Shown here: positions 44,353 through 53,781 of the stretch, in pieces
Numbering within the stretch: position 1 is the stretch's first letter
How the letters are laid out: each line of letters starts with the position of its first letter
Notes under the pieces: generated by a model
Database searches by the model: none
Told to the model about the DNA's origin: nothing
What the model saw: only the letters and a program-made list of their open reading frames with translations
Origin: Geodermatophilaceae bacterium URHB0062
GTDB lineage: Bacteria; Actinomycetota; Actinomycetes; Mycobacteriales; Geodermatophilaceae
DNA length: 64,000 bases
Assembly (NCBI GenBank): GCA_000620185.1
Contig: KK211087.1
Span: forward strand, 467,373 to 531,372
Reading direction: 5' to 3'
Made by a program: the position numbers and the translations under genes

Positions 44353-45129
44353 CTACGCCGCGTAGACCTCGATGGCGCCGAGGCCGTCGAACTCGAACGT
44401 GACGCTGCCCCCCGCCACCACCGGCACGGGTGCGGTCACCCCACCGGAGAAGACCAGCTGCCCGGCGCGGAGCACCTCGCCCTCCACAGCGAGCTGGTTG
44501 GCCAGCCACGCGACGGAGGCCGCCGGATGACCCATGACCGCCGCACCGGCCGCCGTCATGGCGACGTCGCCGTCGACGCGCACGACGCAGCCGATCAGGC
44601 GGAGGTCCACGAGCTCCGCGGGATGCCGGGCGATCGGCCCCAGGTAGAAGGCACCCGCGCTGGCGTTGTCGGCGACGACGTCCGAGAGCGTGAACTGGAA
44701 GCTCTCGTAGCGGGAGTCGAGGACGTCGACGGCGCCGAAGACGACGTCGGTGGCGGCGAGCACCGAGGCCACGGTCGCCGGGGGCTCGACGTCGCGGGCG
44801 AGGAGGAAGGCGATCTCCGACTCGACCCGGGGGTGGATGAACCGGTCGAGTCGGACGGGGTCGCCGTACGTCGAGATCATCCCGCTGGTGACCCGCCCGT
44901 ACAGGGGTGCGTCGAGGCCCATCGCCTGCTGCTTGTTGCGGCTGGTCAGGCCCAGCTTGTAGCCGACGAAGGTCTCGCCGGCGTCGAGCTTGCTCTGCAC
45001 GAACGCCTGCTGGGCGCGGTAGGCGGTCGCGACGTCCACGTCGGGGTGGTCGTCGCTGATCTGGGCGATGCCCTTCCGCTCCCGTTCGGCGGTGATCAGG
45101 ATGTCGGCGATGCCCTGGGCGTCGATCAC
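44353..45129 (-). CDS. 2-keto-4-pentenoate hydratase/4-oxalocrotonate decarboxylase type (copy 1)
   Basis: A 258-residue MhpD/DmpH-type enzyme from the GTG at 45129 with GAAGGAG in front. The metal motif VESEIAFLLARD is intact, as is VGYKLGLTSRNKQQAMG at the start and HPAASVAWLANQLA near the end. These enzymes hydrate 2-hydroxypenta-2,4-dienoate or decarboxylate 4-oxalocrotonate in meta-cleavage of aromatics. It is 13 bp after its paralogue. The sequence does not tell which of the two reactions it does. Confidence 0.88.
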   Translation of the reverse strand: MIDAQGIADILITAERERKGIAQISDDHPDVDVATAYRAQQAFVQSKLDAGETFVGYKLGLTSRNKQQAMGLDAPLYGRVTSGMISTYGDPVRLDRFIHPRVESEIAFLLARDVEPPATVASVLAATDVVFGAVDVLDSRYESFQFTLSDVVADNASAGAFYLGPIARHPAELVDLRLIGCVVRVDGDVAMTAAGAAVMGHPAASVAWLANQLAVEGEVLRAGQLVFSGGVTAPVPVVAGGSVTFEFDGLGAIEVYAA

Positions 45130-45142
45130 GCTGCGCACTCCT

Positions 45143-45943
45143 TCACTGCGAACCGTCCTTCGAGAAGCGCACCGTGACGGCGCCGAGGTGGGCGAACTCC
45201 GCGCGGAAGACGTCGCCGGGCGTGACCGGCGCCATCTTGTGCACGGCGCCGGGGAGGATGACGTCGCCCGCCTTGAGCCCGGCCCCGAAGGCCCCGAGCT
45301 TGTTGGCCAGCCAGGCCACGCACCGCGCCGGGTTGCCCAGCGCCGCGGCCCCGGCGCCGGTGTCCAGGAGCTCACCGTTCCGCGACACCACGACACCCAG
45401 CAGCCGGAGGTCGAGATCGGCCACCGGGCGCATCCGGCCGCCGACCACCAGCAGGCCCGACGACGCGTTGTCGGCCACCGTGTCGACCAGCTTGATCTTC
45501 CAGTCGGCGACCCGGCTGTCCACGATCTCCACGGCCGGCAGCGCCCCGGCGATCGCGTCGAGGGCGACCGCGGTGCTCACGCCCGGGCCGGCCAGGTCGC
45601 GGGCCATGACGAAGGCCAGCTCCGCCTCCACCCGGGGCTGGACCAGCCGCGACAGCGGGATCAGGTCGCCGTCCTCCACGATCATCTCGTCGGTGAGGAC
45701 CCCGAAGTCCGGCTCGTCGACACCCAGCATCTCCTGCATGGGACGCGAGGTCAGGCCGACCTTGCGGCCGACGATCCGCTGACCGGCGCCGGTCCGCCGG
45801 TCGATGTTGATGGTCTGGATGGCGTACGCGTCGTCGATGAGGAGGTCGGGATGGCGGTCGGTCAGCGGAGCGACCGGTTGGGCCGTGCGGTCGGCCTCCC
45901 ACAGCTCGTCGGCGAGCTCCTGATGCAGCGCGGCGGATTGCAC
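45143..45943 (-). CDS. 2-keto-4-pentenoate hydratase/4-oxalocrotonate decarboxylase type (copy 2)
   Basis: A 266-residue paralogue of the previous gene, with VGRKVGLTSRPMQEMLGV, the metal motif VEAELAFVMARD and NPARCVAWLANKLG. The GTG at 45943 fits the usual length; an ATG at 46000 would add 19 unlikely residues. Hydratase (DmpE) and decarboxylase (DmpH) are known to form a complex encoded by neighbouring paralogues, so the pair may be a hydratase plus a decarboxylase. The large LuxR regulator ends 76 bp upstream. Confidence 0.87.
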   Translation of the reverse strand: MQSAALHQELADELWEADRTAQPVAPLTDRHPDLLIDDAYAIQTINIDRRTGAGQRIVGRKVGLTSRPMQEMLGVDEPDFGVLTDEMIVEDGDLIPLSRLVQPRVEAELAFVMARDLAGPGVSTAVALDAIAGALPAVEIVDSRVADWKIKLVDTVADNASSGLLVVGGRMRPVADLDLRLLGVVVSRNGELLDTGAGAAALGNPARCVAWLANKLGAFGAGLKAGDVILPGAVHKMAPVTPGDVFRAEFAHLGAVTVRFSKDGSQ

Positions 45944-46019
45944 TCTCGCAGCCTGTCCGCGCCGGGATGGACGGGCAATGTCGGCGCCGATCACTTCCAC
46001 GCAGCGGGAACGGCGGCGG

Positions 46020-48824
46020 CTACGGCGCGGACGGCGGCGGCACGGACGGCGGCGGCACGGACGGCGGCGGCACGGACGGCGGCGGCACGAGACGCGCGGC
46101 CAGCTCGCGGCGGCGGGTGATGCCGAGCTTCTGGAAGACGTTGCGGAGGTGGTACTCCACGGTCTTCAGGCTCACGACCAGCTCGGCGGCGATCTCCCGG
46201 TTGCTCCGGCCGGCCGCGGCGAGGCGCGCGACGACGAGTTCCTGCGAGGTCAGCACCGCCCGGTCCCGGATCGCCCGGTCGGCGGGGTGCAGCCCCGAAC
46301 CGGCCAGCTCGGTGCCGCACCGCTGCGCCCACGGGCGCGCACCCAGGGCGGTGAACGTGTGGTGCGCCGACTCCAGGAGCTCGACCGCCCGGCGGCGCCG
46401 CCCCGTCCGTCGCAGGAACGAGCCGGCCGCGAGTTCCACCCGGGCGCGCTCGAACGGATAGCCCGCCTCCCCGGCCGCGGTCACGGCGCGCGCGAAGGCC
46501 TCCTCGGCCCGCTCCGGCCGGCCGGCGGCCGCCTCCACGCGTCCCCTCGCCCGCGCCATCCGGGCCACCGCCGACGGCCGGCCACGCTCCTCCGCGCGCT
46601 GCTCGTGCGGGGGCAGCAGGGCGGCCGCCTCGTCGATCCGGCCGGTCGCGGCGAGCGCCTCGGCCAGGAGATCCGCCCACGACCAGAACCCGGGCTCGTT
46701 GACGGCGTCCCGCGACGCGAAGTCCCGTACCGGCCGGAGCGCGGCGAGCACCCCCTCGGCGTCCCCCCGCGTCTCGGCGAGCCGGGCGCGGCTGACCGCG
46801 ACGGCGAGCACCGACCGCTCGTAGTCGTCCGGACCGGGGGTGCCGGGGCCGTTCAGCAGCGCGTCGGCCACGTCCCACTCCCCCCGGGCCGCCGGCACGA
46901 GGGCGGCGATGCTCAGCACCATCGCCCGCGTGAAGCCGAACTCGCTCTCGTCGTTGACGGCGACGGCGCGCTCGGCGTGCAGGACGGCGTCCTCCCAGTC
47001 GCCGGCGAGGTAGTCGGCCCGGGACAGCGTGGCCAACGCGAATGCGGCCGTGTTGAGGACGCCGAGGTCGCCGGCCGTCGTCGCCACGGCGCGCAGGTCA
47101 TCCCGCGCCCCCGCGAGGTCGCCCTGGACCAGGCGCAGCATCCCCCTCGCGGAGCGGGGCTGCAGCCAGCCGTAGCCGGCATCGCCGGCGTCATCGGCCC
47201 CGTCCGTCGCGGCGAGAGCCTCCGCCATGCGGCCGCTGTACGCGAGGGAGTGGGCGAGGTAGGTCGTGGCGGTCCGTCCGAGCGCCGTGTCCGCCCCGGT
47301 CCGGTCGAGTGCGCGCCGGCACCACTCCACCCCGCCCTCGGCGTCGAGGCGGCCGTACCGGTGGATGCCGTACTGCAGCGCGATCCCCGCCACGACGTCC
47401 GGATCCGTCGAGGGCTCGCAGTTCTCCCACGCACTGCGCAGGGCCGCCTCCGCCGCGGCCGGTTCCCCGCGGGCCATCGCCAGCGCCCCCAGGACGCTGT
47501 CCCGCAGAGGGCTGCCCGGGAACGAGCGCACGGCCTCGGCATGGGTCTCCGCGGTCGCGGCGTCGCCGGTCTGCAGCAGCCAGTTGACCGCACGGAGCAG
47601 CATCCGCTGCTCGTCGTCCGCCGCCGGTGCCATGCGCGCGGCCGCGACGAGGTGCGCCGCCGCGCTGGGCCAGGCCTGCCGGCCGGCCTCCCGGTCGGCG
47701 AACCGGGCCAGATCGCCCGACAGGGCGGCATCCCGCTGCGGTGCCGCGGCGACCCGATGCCGCAGGGCGGCGGCCTCGTCTCCGACGAGGGTCGCCGCGG
47801 CGGCGTGCAGCGCGGCGCGGCGGGCCTGGCCGAGCGTGTCGTACAGCGCCGAGCGCACCAGTGGATGCGGGAAGGACAACGTCCATGGCAGGTCCCCCGT
47901 GGACGGGAGCAGGAGGTCGACGGCCGCCGCCTCGTCGATCGCGGGAAGGGGATCGGCCACCTCGCCGAGGGCAGCGGCCAGGGGCACCGGACAGCGCATT
48001 CCGACGACCGCCACCGCGTCCACCAGGCGCCGGGCGTCCGGCGAGCAGGCCTCGTAGCGCCGGCGGACCAGCCGCCGGAACGAACGCGGGGAGGGCAGCG
48101 GGCGGTCCTCCGGCCCCCAGTCGGCCGCGGGGATCTCCTCGAGCACCGCGCGTGCGTAGAGCGGGTTGCCCTGCGTGCCCGAGCGCAGTCGGTGGACCGC
48201 ATCTCCGGGGAGCGCCGGAATGCCGATCCGTGCCGCGAGGTCGGCCAGGTCCTGCTCGTCCAGTCCCCGCAGCCGCAGTGCGCTGCCGCGCGGCCCGTCG
48301 ACCAGCCGGCGGAGGCTGTCGGGCAGGTCGGCGACGCCGGTGTCACGCACGGCCAGGAGCACCAGGACCGGGTCGGCCACGAGCCGGCGCAGGGCGAAGA
48401 CCAGGGCCCGGAGCGAGGCGAGGTCCACCCACTGGACGTCGTCGACGACGATCACGACCGGGCCGTCCGCCTCCAGGGCGCCGAGCAGCTCCAGGAAGCG
48501 CGAGCCGACGGCCACGGCGTCGCCCGGCCCCGCCGGAGGCGGCCCGGCGGTCACCTTCCCCTCCTCCGCGATGCCCGCCGATCGGGTCAGCTGCTCCAGG
48601 ACGCCGTAGGAGAGCAGCGCCTCGGTCTCCTCGCCGCTCCCGTGCAGCACCGCGGACACCGGTGTCGTCGTCCTGAGGTCGGCGACGAAGCGAGCCAGCA
48701 GGGCCGTCTTGCCCATCCCGGCGGGGCCCTCGATCTGCACGATCTGGGGGACGCCCGCGCACGCGTCGGCCAGCCGGGCGTGCAGGGCTGCGAGTTCGGG
48801 CTGCCGGCCGACGAAGGCGTGCAT
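46020..48824 (-). CDS. LuxR-family ATPase transcriptional regulator (second)
   Basis: A 934-residue STAND-type regulator from the ATG at 48824 (GGGGGAG ahead of it). It has Walker A (GPAGMGKTAL), Walker B (VVIVVDDVQWVD), a long TPR-like middle and a LuxR helix-turn-helix near the end (LTSQELVVARLAAAGRSNRE, KTVEYHLRNVFQKLGI). After the DNA-binding domain, the protein ends in four copies of a five-residue unit (VPPPS) made by a tandem DNA repeat. It probably activates the downstream hydratase-RidA run. The inducer may be an aromatic breakdown product, by inference. Confidence 0.92.
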   Translation of the reverse strand: MHAFVGRQPELAALHARLADACAGVPQIVQIEGPAGMGKTALLARFVADLRTTTPVSAVLHGSGEETEALLSYGVLEQLTRSAGIAEEGKVTAGPPPAGPGDAVAVGSRFLELLGALEADGPVVIVVDDVQWVDLASLRALVFALRRLVADPVLVLLAVRDTGVADLPDSLRRLVDGPRGSALRLRGLDEQDLADLAARIGIPALPGDAVHRLRSGTQGNPLYARAVLEEIPAADWGPEDRPLPSPRSFRRLVRRRYEACSPDARRLVDAVAVVGMRCPVPLAAALGEVADPLPAIDEAAAVDLLLPSTGDLPWTLSFPHPLVRSALYDTLGQARRAALHAAAATLVGDEAAALRHRVAAAPQRDAALSGDLARFADREAGRQAWPSAAAHLVAAARMAPAADDEQRMLLRAVNWLLQTGDAATAETHAEAVRSFPGSPLRDSVLGALAMARGEPAAAEAALRSAWENCEPSTDPDVVAGIALQYGIHRYGRLDAEGGVEWCRRALDRTGADTALGRTATTYLAHSLAYSGRMAEALAATDGADDAGDAGYGWLQPRSARGMLRLVQGDLAGARDDLRAVATTAGDLGVLNTAAFALATLSRADYLAGDWEDAVLHAERAVAVNDESEFGFTRAMVLSIAALVPAARGEWDVADALLNGPGTPGPDDYERSVLAVAVSRARLAETRGDAEGVLAALRPVRDFASRDAVNEPGFWSWADLLAEALAATGRIDEAAALLPPHEQRAEERGRPSAVARMARARGRVEAAAGRPERAEEAFARAVTAAGEAGYPFERARVELAAGSFLRRTGRRRRAVELLESAHHTFTALGARPWAQRCGTELAGSGLHPADRAIRDRAVLTSQELVVARLAAAGRSNREIAAELVVSLKTVEYHLRNVFQKLGITRRRELAARLVPPPSVPPPSVPPPSVPPPSAP
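46031..46090. repeat. 15-bp tandem repeat, four copies
   Basis: The unit ACGGCGGCGGCACGG occurs four times in a row (46031, 46046, 46061, 46076), the last with one change. Being a multiple of three, it encodes the PPPSV repeats at the C-terminus of the regulator and can change copy number without shifting the frame. It is the only perfect microsatellite-like array of this size I noticed. Confidence 0.9.
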
Positions 48825-48883
48825 GCGCTCCCCCGGGACGGGGCCGCTCCGACGGTGGAGCAGCGGCCCTGGAACAGCGGACG

Positions 48884-49837
48884 CTACCGCCGGGACGGCA
48901 CGTCCGCGGCCGTGTGCTCCGTGCCGCGGGGCACCAGGTCGGCACCCGCAGGCAGCGGGGCGTCGAGCACGGCCCGGTGCAGCCGCCGCCCGATGTCGGT
49001 GTCCAGCAGCACGTCGTCCCAGTACGCGGAGACGGCCCGGCACAACTCGCCGCCGTCGAGGTCCAGCACCGCGACGCCGGTCCGGTCCAGCGGGGCCAGC
49101 GCGACCCCGTTGAGCACCGCCACGCCCACCCCCGCGCGGGCGAGGGGGACCAGCGCCTGGGGCGTGTCGGCGACGACCCGGGGTTGCGCGGCCATCCCGT
49201 GCCGGCTGAGGACGCGCTGGAGCTCCGACTCGCCGTCGGCGAAGGCACGGCTCACCAGGAGGGGCTCGTTCGCGAGCCGCTCCAGCGCCACCTGCCCGTC
49301 CCCGGCCAGCTCGTGGTCCGCCGCCACGACGATGTGGAACGTCTCCGTCCAGAGGGGGAACTCCTGCAGTCCGGACGCCGGGAGCGGCTCCAGCCTGGGG
49401 AGTACCGCCATCGCCGCTCCGTCGGCCAGGGCATGTCGCTCGACCTCGCGCCACTCGTTCTCGAGCAGGTCGACCCGGAGCCCGGGTCGCTCCGTGCTGA
49501 GCCGACCCAGGACGCCCGGGAAGAAGGCCGCGGCGACGCAGGGCGTGGTGATCAGGCCCAGGCTGCGCTGCTCGAGGCCCCGGAGGGCCGCCACCGCGGC
49601 GCGGGCGGATCCGACGCCGCCGACGATCTCGCGGGCGTGGCGGGCGAACACCTCTCCCGCCGGGGTCGGGACGGCGGGCCGGCGGTCGCGATCGATCAGC
49701 CGGACGCCGAGGTGGCGCTCGAGTGACGCGATGTGCGCACTGACGCGGGACTGCGACCGGTGCACCTGGTGCGCCGCGGCGGTGAACCCCCCGCGGTCCA
49801 CGACCGCGAGGAAGGTCTCCAGCCAGTCGAGTTCCAC
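48884..49837 (-). CDS. LysR-family transcriptional regulator
   Basis: A 317-residue LysR protein. The N-terminal DNA-binding domain (WLETFLAVVDRGGFTAAAHQ, then VSAHIASLERHLGVRL) and the effector domain (LGLITTPCVAAAFFPGVLG, PLARAGVGVAVLNGVAL) are clear. It begins a run of minus-strand genes and lies 59 bp upstream of the LuxR regulator. It is divergent from an IclR gene, with 221 bp between starts. Both would suit regulation of aromatic or quinate genes, a guess from families. Confidence 0.9.
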   Translation of the reverse strand: MELDWLETFLAVVDRGGFTAAAHQVHRSQSRVSAHIASLERHLGVRLIDRDRRPAVPTPAGEVFARHAREIVGGVGSARAAVAALRGLEQRSLGLITTPCVAAAFFPGVLGRLSTERPGLRVDLLENEWREVERHALADGAAMAVLPRLEPLPASGLQEFPLWTETFHIVVAADHELAGDGQVALERLANEPLLVSRAFADGESELQRVLSRHGMAAQPRVVADTPQALVPLARAGVGVAVLNGVALAPLDRTGVAVLDLDGGELCRAVSAYWDDVLLDTDIGRRLHRAVLDAPLPAGADLVPRGTEHTAADVPSRR

Positions 49838-50058
49838 GCGCCCGATGATCCGTGGGCGTGCGCCGCTCTCGCCCCAGGGTCGGACCCGAGGATTCCGGGT
49901 TCAAACCCCAGGAACCGGATGACTCGATGCGTTTAGCGGATGCCACGTACGGGACTTCGCGCTGGTCAACGGCCCGACGGTTGTGTTCCCTGTCCTGTGA
50001 TGCCGATCACGGTCGGCGCACTTAGGCTCAACGCGGCTGACCAGAGCTGGAGGCCCCT

Positions 50059-50880
50059 ATGGCCGGGAATTCAACCGAGGCCGGAAGATCGGTGACGAAC
50101 AAGATCACCTCGATCCTCATGACCTTCACCGAAGGCAGCGAGCACTCGCTGACCGAGATCGCTCAGCTGGCCGGCCTGCCCATTTCGACCGCCCACCGCC
50201 TGACGTCGGAGCTGGCGTCCTGGCGCCTGCTGGAGCGCACCCGCGACGGCATGTACCGCGCCGGGCTGCCGCTCCGCCTCATGGGCTCGGGCGACTGCTC
50301 GGCCCCGGACCTCCGGGAGCGCGCCCCCTGCGTGCTGGAGGACCTGTCCCGGGCGACCCGCTCGCGCGCCCGGCTCGGGGTGCTGCACGAGCTCGAGGTC
50401 TCCTACATCGAGAAGCGGCCGGGCCTGCGGCCGGTCTCGACGTTCATGCCGGCCGCCACGCTCCCCGCACACCCGACGGCCCTGGGCCGCGCCCTCCTGG
50501 CGTTCGCACCCGCCAGCACCGTGGAGATGACGGTTATGCGCGGCCTCCGGGCCTACACCCCGCACACCATCACCGCTCCCGACCGTTTCCGCCGGGCGCT
50601 GGCCGTCGTCCGTATGACCCGGGTCGCCGTGACTCGGTTCGAGCTCGAGCCGACGACGTGCGGGGTGGCGGTCCCGGTGTTCGGCCCGGGGGGCGACGTC
50701 GTGGCCGCCATCGAGCTCACGGTGCCCGACGTCGGGAAGGAGCTGCCGCCGGTCATGGCCGCGCTGTCGATCGCGGCCAGGAGCCTGTCCCGCGAGATGG
50801 GTGCCGGACGCCCGGCCGACGTGACGCCGGCTGCCCCCGCGATGAGGCAGACGCTCCGGCCGGTCGAGAGCGTGGGCTGA
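50059..50880 (+). CDS. IclR-family transcriptional regulator
   Basis: A 273-residue IclR protein from the ATG at 50059 (GGAGG ahead of it). The winged helix (VTNKITSILMTFTEGSEHSL, IAQLAGLPISTAHRLTSELA) is followed by the effector domain (RLGVLHELEVSYIEKRPG, PAHPTALGRALLAF, VAVPVFGPGGDVVAAIELT). IclR members (PcaU, PobR, PcaR) often regulate protocatechuate, quinate or shikimate breakdown, and such genes begin 3 kb downstream. The 221-base upstream gap holds a T-loop-like string but no tRNA. Confidence 0.92.
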   Translation: MAGNSTEAGRSVTNKITSILMTFTEGSEHSLTEIAQLAGLPISTAHRLTSELASWRLLERTRDGMYRAGLPLRLMGSGDCSAPDLRERAPCVLEDLSRATRSRARLGVLHELEVSYIEKRPGLRPVSTFMPAATLPAHPTALGRALLAFAPASTVEMTVMRGLRAYTPHTITAPDRFRRALAVVRMTRVAVTRFELEPTTCGVAVPVFGPGGDVVAAIELTVPDVGKELPPVMAALSIAARSLSREMGAGRPADVTPAAPAMRQTLRPVESVG

Positions 50881-50902
50881 CCGCGTTCGCAGGCCCATCG
50901 GG

Positions 50903-52630
50903 TCAGGTCCGGACGTAGTTCCCCGGCCCGTCGCTGAGCACGGGGTATCGCGTGCTCCCGACGCGCGGGGGCTCCTGCATGCGGCCGGAGTGCTCGGCCG
51001 ACCAGTGGGCCCAGTCCTCCCACCACGATCCGGCGCGCCGCTCGGCCGCCGACCGCCACGCCTCGGCACTCGCCGGCAGCGCGTCGTCGGCGGGCGCCAC
51101 CTCGTACCAGGCCTTCGGTCCGGGTGGGTTGACGATGCCGGCGATGTGCCCCCCGCTGCTGAGTACGAACCGGACCGGCCCGCTGACCAGGCCCGTCGTC
51201 CGGTAGGAGGACTGCCACGGCACGATGTGGTCGTTGATGGCGCTGACCACGTAGGTGGGGGCCTTGATGACGCTGAGGTCGATCGCCCGCCCCGCGATCT
51301 CGAGCGTTCCCGCGGCGAGCTCGTTCTCGACGTAGAAGTGGCGCAGGTAGAAGGCGTGCATGGCGGCGGGCATGCGCGTGCTGTCGGCGTTCCACGCGAG
51401 GATGTCGAAGACCGGCGGGTCCTGCCCCATCAGCCAGTTCGACACCACGTAGTTGAAGATGAGGTCGTTGGCGCGGAGCACGTCGAACGTGCCCGCCATC
51501 GACGCGCCCTCCAGGACACCCTCGCGCTGCATCTTGCGATCGAGCTTGTCCACCGTGCTGCGGTCGGTGAACATGCCCAGTGCCCCCGGCTCGGCGTAGT
51601 CCAGCATGGTGTTGAAGAGCGTCAGGGTGCCGATCCGGCCGTCGCCGGACTGCATCAGATAGGCGTTCGTGATGGCGGTGAGGGCGCCGCCCAGGCAGAG
51701 GCCGGCGATGTCGATCGTCTCCGCCCCGGTGATCTCCTGGATGACGTCGAGTGCGGTCTGCGGGCCGTGCACCAGGTAGTCGTCCATGGTCACGCCCGAC
51801 ATCGTCTTGTCCGCGTTCTTGTAGCTGATCGCGAAGACGGTGCGCCCGTGCTGCACGGCCCACTCGATGAAGCTGCGGCCCGGTGCGAGATCCATGACGT
51901 AGTACTTGTTGATCCACGGCGGGCTGCACAGCAGCGGGACGGCGTGCACCTGGTCGGTCTGCGGCTCGTACTGCAGCAGCTCCATGAGGTCGTTGCGGTA
52001 GACGACCTTGGCGGGGGTGGCGGCGAGGTTCCGGCCCACCTCGAACGGCGTGGTGTCGACCTGTCGCGGACGACCCTGGTTGTGCAGGAGGTCATCGGCG
52101 AAGTTGCGGGCTCCCTTGGCCACGCTCATGCCGCCGGTGTCGAAGGCCCGCTTGAGCGCCGCGGGGTTGCCCACCAGGAAGTTGGTCGGGGCCAGCGCGT
52201 CGAGCATCAGGTTGGTCGCCATCGCCGCCTTGCGCGTGGTCTCGTCGTCCAGGCCCACCGAATCGACGACGTCCCGCGCGAACCGGCACGAGGCCAGGTA
52301 GACGAGGCGGAGTGCGTAGAACAGCGGGTTCTCCTGCCACGCCACGTCGGCGAACCGGCGGTCCTTGGGGTCGACCGGCACCGGTGGGTCCACGGGGCGC
52401 CCCATCCACTGGGCCATGGTGGCCGCCGGGACCTGGGCCAGGTCCGCGGCGAGCCGCAGGGCCGCCTGCCCGGGGACGAGCGGGTGCGTTGCCCCGGCCC
52501 GCAGCACCTGCCGCATCGCGTCGCCGAAGCCGGCGGCGTCCAGGTCCTCGAACAGGGCGGATTCGGGCGCCAGCACGTTGGCCGCGCGCTCACCGATCTC
52601 CCGGGGCGCCGCGGGCAGCTCCTCAGCCAT
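50903..52630 (-). CDS. phaC: Poly(3-hydroxyalkanoate) synthase, class I type
   Basis: A 575-residue PHA synthase. The N-terminal domain (to about 200) is followed by the alpha/beta core with Cys312 in GLCLGGAL, Asp467 in VVSAINDHIVPW and His495 in SSGGHIAGIVNPP, the full Cys-Asp-His triad. The length and the PWINKYYVMDL and WNADSTRMPAAMHAFYLR blocks match class I synthases. It polymerises (R)-3-hydroxyacyl-CoA on granules. It converges on the IclR gene with 22 bp between stops and is divergent from the CorA-like gene. The rest of the PHA genes are at 34.6-39.7 kb. Confidence 0.95.
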   Translation of the reverse strand: MAEELPAAPREIGERAANVLAPESALFEDLDAAGFGDAMRQVLRAGATHPLVPGQAALRLAADLAQVPAATMAQWMGRPVDPPVPVDPKDRRFADVAWQENPLFYALRLVYLASCRFARDVVDSVGLDDETTRKAAMATNLMLDALAPTNFLVGNPAALKRAFDTGGMSVAKGARNFADDLLHNQGRPRQVDTTPFEVGRNLAATPAKVVYRNDLMELLQYEPQTDQVHAVPLLCSPPWINKYYVMDLAPGRSFIEWAVQHGRTVFAISYKNADKTMSGVTMDDYLVHGPQTALDVIQEITGAETIDIAGLCLGGALTAITNAYLMQSGDGRIGTLTLFNTMLDYAEPGALGMFTDRSTVDKLDRKMQREGVLEGASMAGTFDVLRANDLIFNYVVSNWLMGQDPPVFDILAWNADSTRMPAAMHAFYLRHFYVENELAAGTLEIAGRAIDLSVIKAPTYVVSAINDHIVPWQSSYRTTGLVSGPVRFVLSSGGHIAGIVNPPGPKAWYEVAPADDALPASAEAWRSAAERRAGSWWEDWAHWSAEHSGRMQEPPRVGSTRYPVLSDGPGNYVRT

Positions 52631-52725
52631 ACCGGAATGGTGGGCCCGGGAACGGCCGGGCGGACCGCCCTCCCACTCATCGGAAGGAGCCTCCCGCCCA
52701 GGCCGGCGGTCGCGACACTGCCGAC

Positions 52726-53703
52726 GTGGAGATCCTGACCCTGTCGGGCGAGGACGTCGGACGGCACCGTCCCGAGGAACTCGACACCCTCCTGACGGGG
52801 GACGCCCTGGTGTGGGTGGACGTCCCGAGCTGGGACGACGCAGCCGCGGCCGTGCTGACCGACCGCTTCGGCATCCACCCCCGGGCCGCCGGGGACTGCG
52901 CCCGCCGCAACCCCGTCCCCAAGGTCCACGTCTACCCGCAGCACGTGTTCGTCGTCCTGCACGCCCCGGAGCTCGGTGCCCGCGGGCACGTGCACTACGT
53001 CGAACTGGACCAGTTCGTGGGGCCGAACTGGCTCATCACCGTGCACGGGCCGCTCAATCCCGCGGTCCCGTCGGAGGTGGCCACCCAGGAGACCGGCTCC
53101 GTGGCCCGTCGGCTGGAGACCGGCCGGCTGCACCCGCGCACGGCGCCCGACCTGTGCTTCGCGCTCGTCACCGCACTCACCGGGCGGCTGCGCGACCTCC
53201 TCTCGGACCTCACCGAGGACGTCTGGCGGCTCGAGCGACAGGTGACCGCCGGTCACGGTGGCGACCCGGAGCAGTTCCTCGAGGAGCTGTTCGGCGTCCG
53301 CCACGGCCTGCTGACCGTCGGGACGATGTCGGCGCTGAGCCGGGAGGTCTTCGGCCGCATGTCGACCCTCGACGTGTGGCCGGGCAACGGGCACGCGCTG
53401 CTCGCGGACATCGAGGACCAGTTCCGCCGGGTCGGCGCCATGGCCGAGGGGCAGCGCGAGTACCTGCAGGGCGTGATCGAGTTCTATCAGACCCGGACCA
53501 ACACCAAGATGATGATCGCGGCCGAGCGGCTGGCGGTCATCGCCGCGGTGACGCTGCCGGTGACGGCGCTGTCGTCGATCGTCGGCATGAACGTGATCGT
53601 CAATGCGCGGACGCACGTCGGTCAGCTCACGGTGCTGCTCACGGTGATGGCCGTCATGTCCGCCGCCGTCCTGGTCTGGGCGCGGCGCAAGGGCTGGTGG
53701 TGA
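52726..53703 (+). CDS. CorA-family divalent cation transporter
   Basis: A 325-residue CorA-type protein from the GTG at 52726. A large cytoplasmic alpha/beta N-terminal domain is followed by a long helix and two C-terminal membrane helices; the pore motif GMN is at 287-289 (SSIVGMNV). The end is short and basic (WARRKGWW). Magnesium or cobalt transport is expected from the family. No ribosome site precedes the GTG, and a GACACT hexamer seven bases upstream could be the -10 of a leaderless transcript. It is divergent from phaC with 95 bp between starts. Confidence 0.9.
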   Translation: MEILTLSGEDVGRHRPEELDTLLTGDALVWVDVPSWDDAAAAVLTDRFGIHPRAAGDCARRNPVPKVHVYPQHVFVVLHAPELGARGHVHYVELDQFVGPNWLITVHGPLNPAVPSEVATQETGSVARRLETGRLHPRTAPDLCFALVTALTGRLRDLLSDLTEDVWRLERQVTAGHGGDPEQFLEELFGVRHGLLTVGTMSALSREVFGRMSTLDVWPGNGHALLADIEDQFRRVGAMAEGQREYLQGVIEFYQTRTNTKMMIAAERLAVIAAVTLPVTALSSIVGMNVIVNARTHVGQLTVLLTVMAVMSAAVLVWARRKGWW

Positions 53704-53764
53704 CCCGGCGGTCGTCCGCTGGCCGGAAACGGCTACTGCCGCCCGGCTCGTCGCGCGAGGCTGG

Positions 53765-53781
53765 CCCGATCGACGATCGGG
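53765..53781. promoter_or_regulatory. Palindrome over the ribosome site of the dehydratase gene
   Basis: A perfect 17-bp dyad (CCCGATCG-A-CGATCGGG) ends eight bases before the ATG of the 3-dehydroshikimate dehydratase gene, and its right arm runs into the purine-rich ribosome-binding stretch. It could be the operator of a regulator such as IclR/LysR or a hairpin that hides the ribosome site. Confidence 0.5.

Noticed and set aside
46031-46090. CRISPR-like array
   Set aside because: The 15-bp units are contiguous with no spacers and lie inside a coding frame; no cas genes occur in the window.
49890-49925. A T-loop-like string (GGGTTCAAACCCC) resembling the 3' part of a tRNA
   Set aside because: No anticodon arm, D-arm or matching acceptor stem can be folded around it, and no duplicated attachment site is seen elsewhere.
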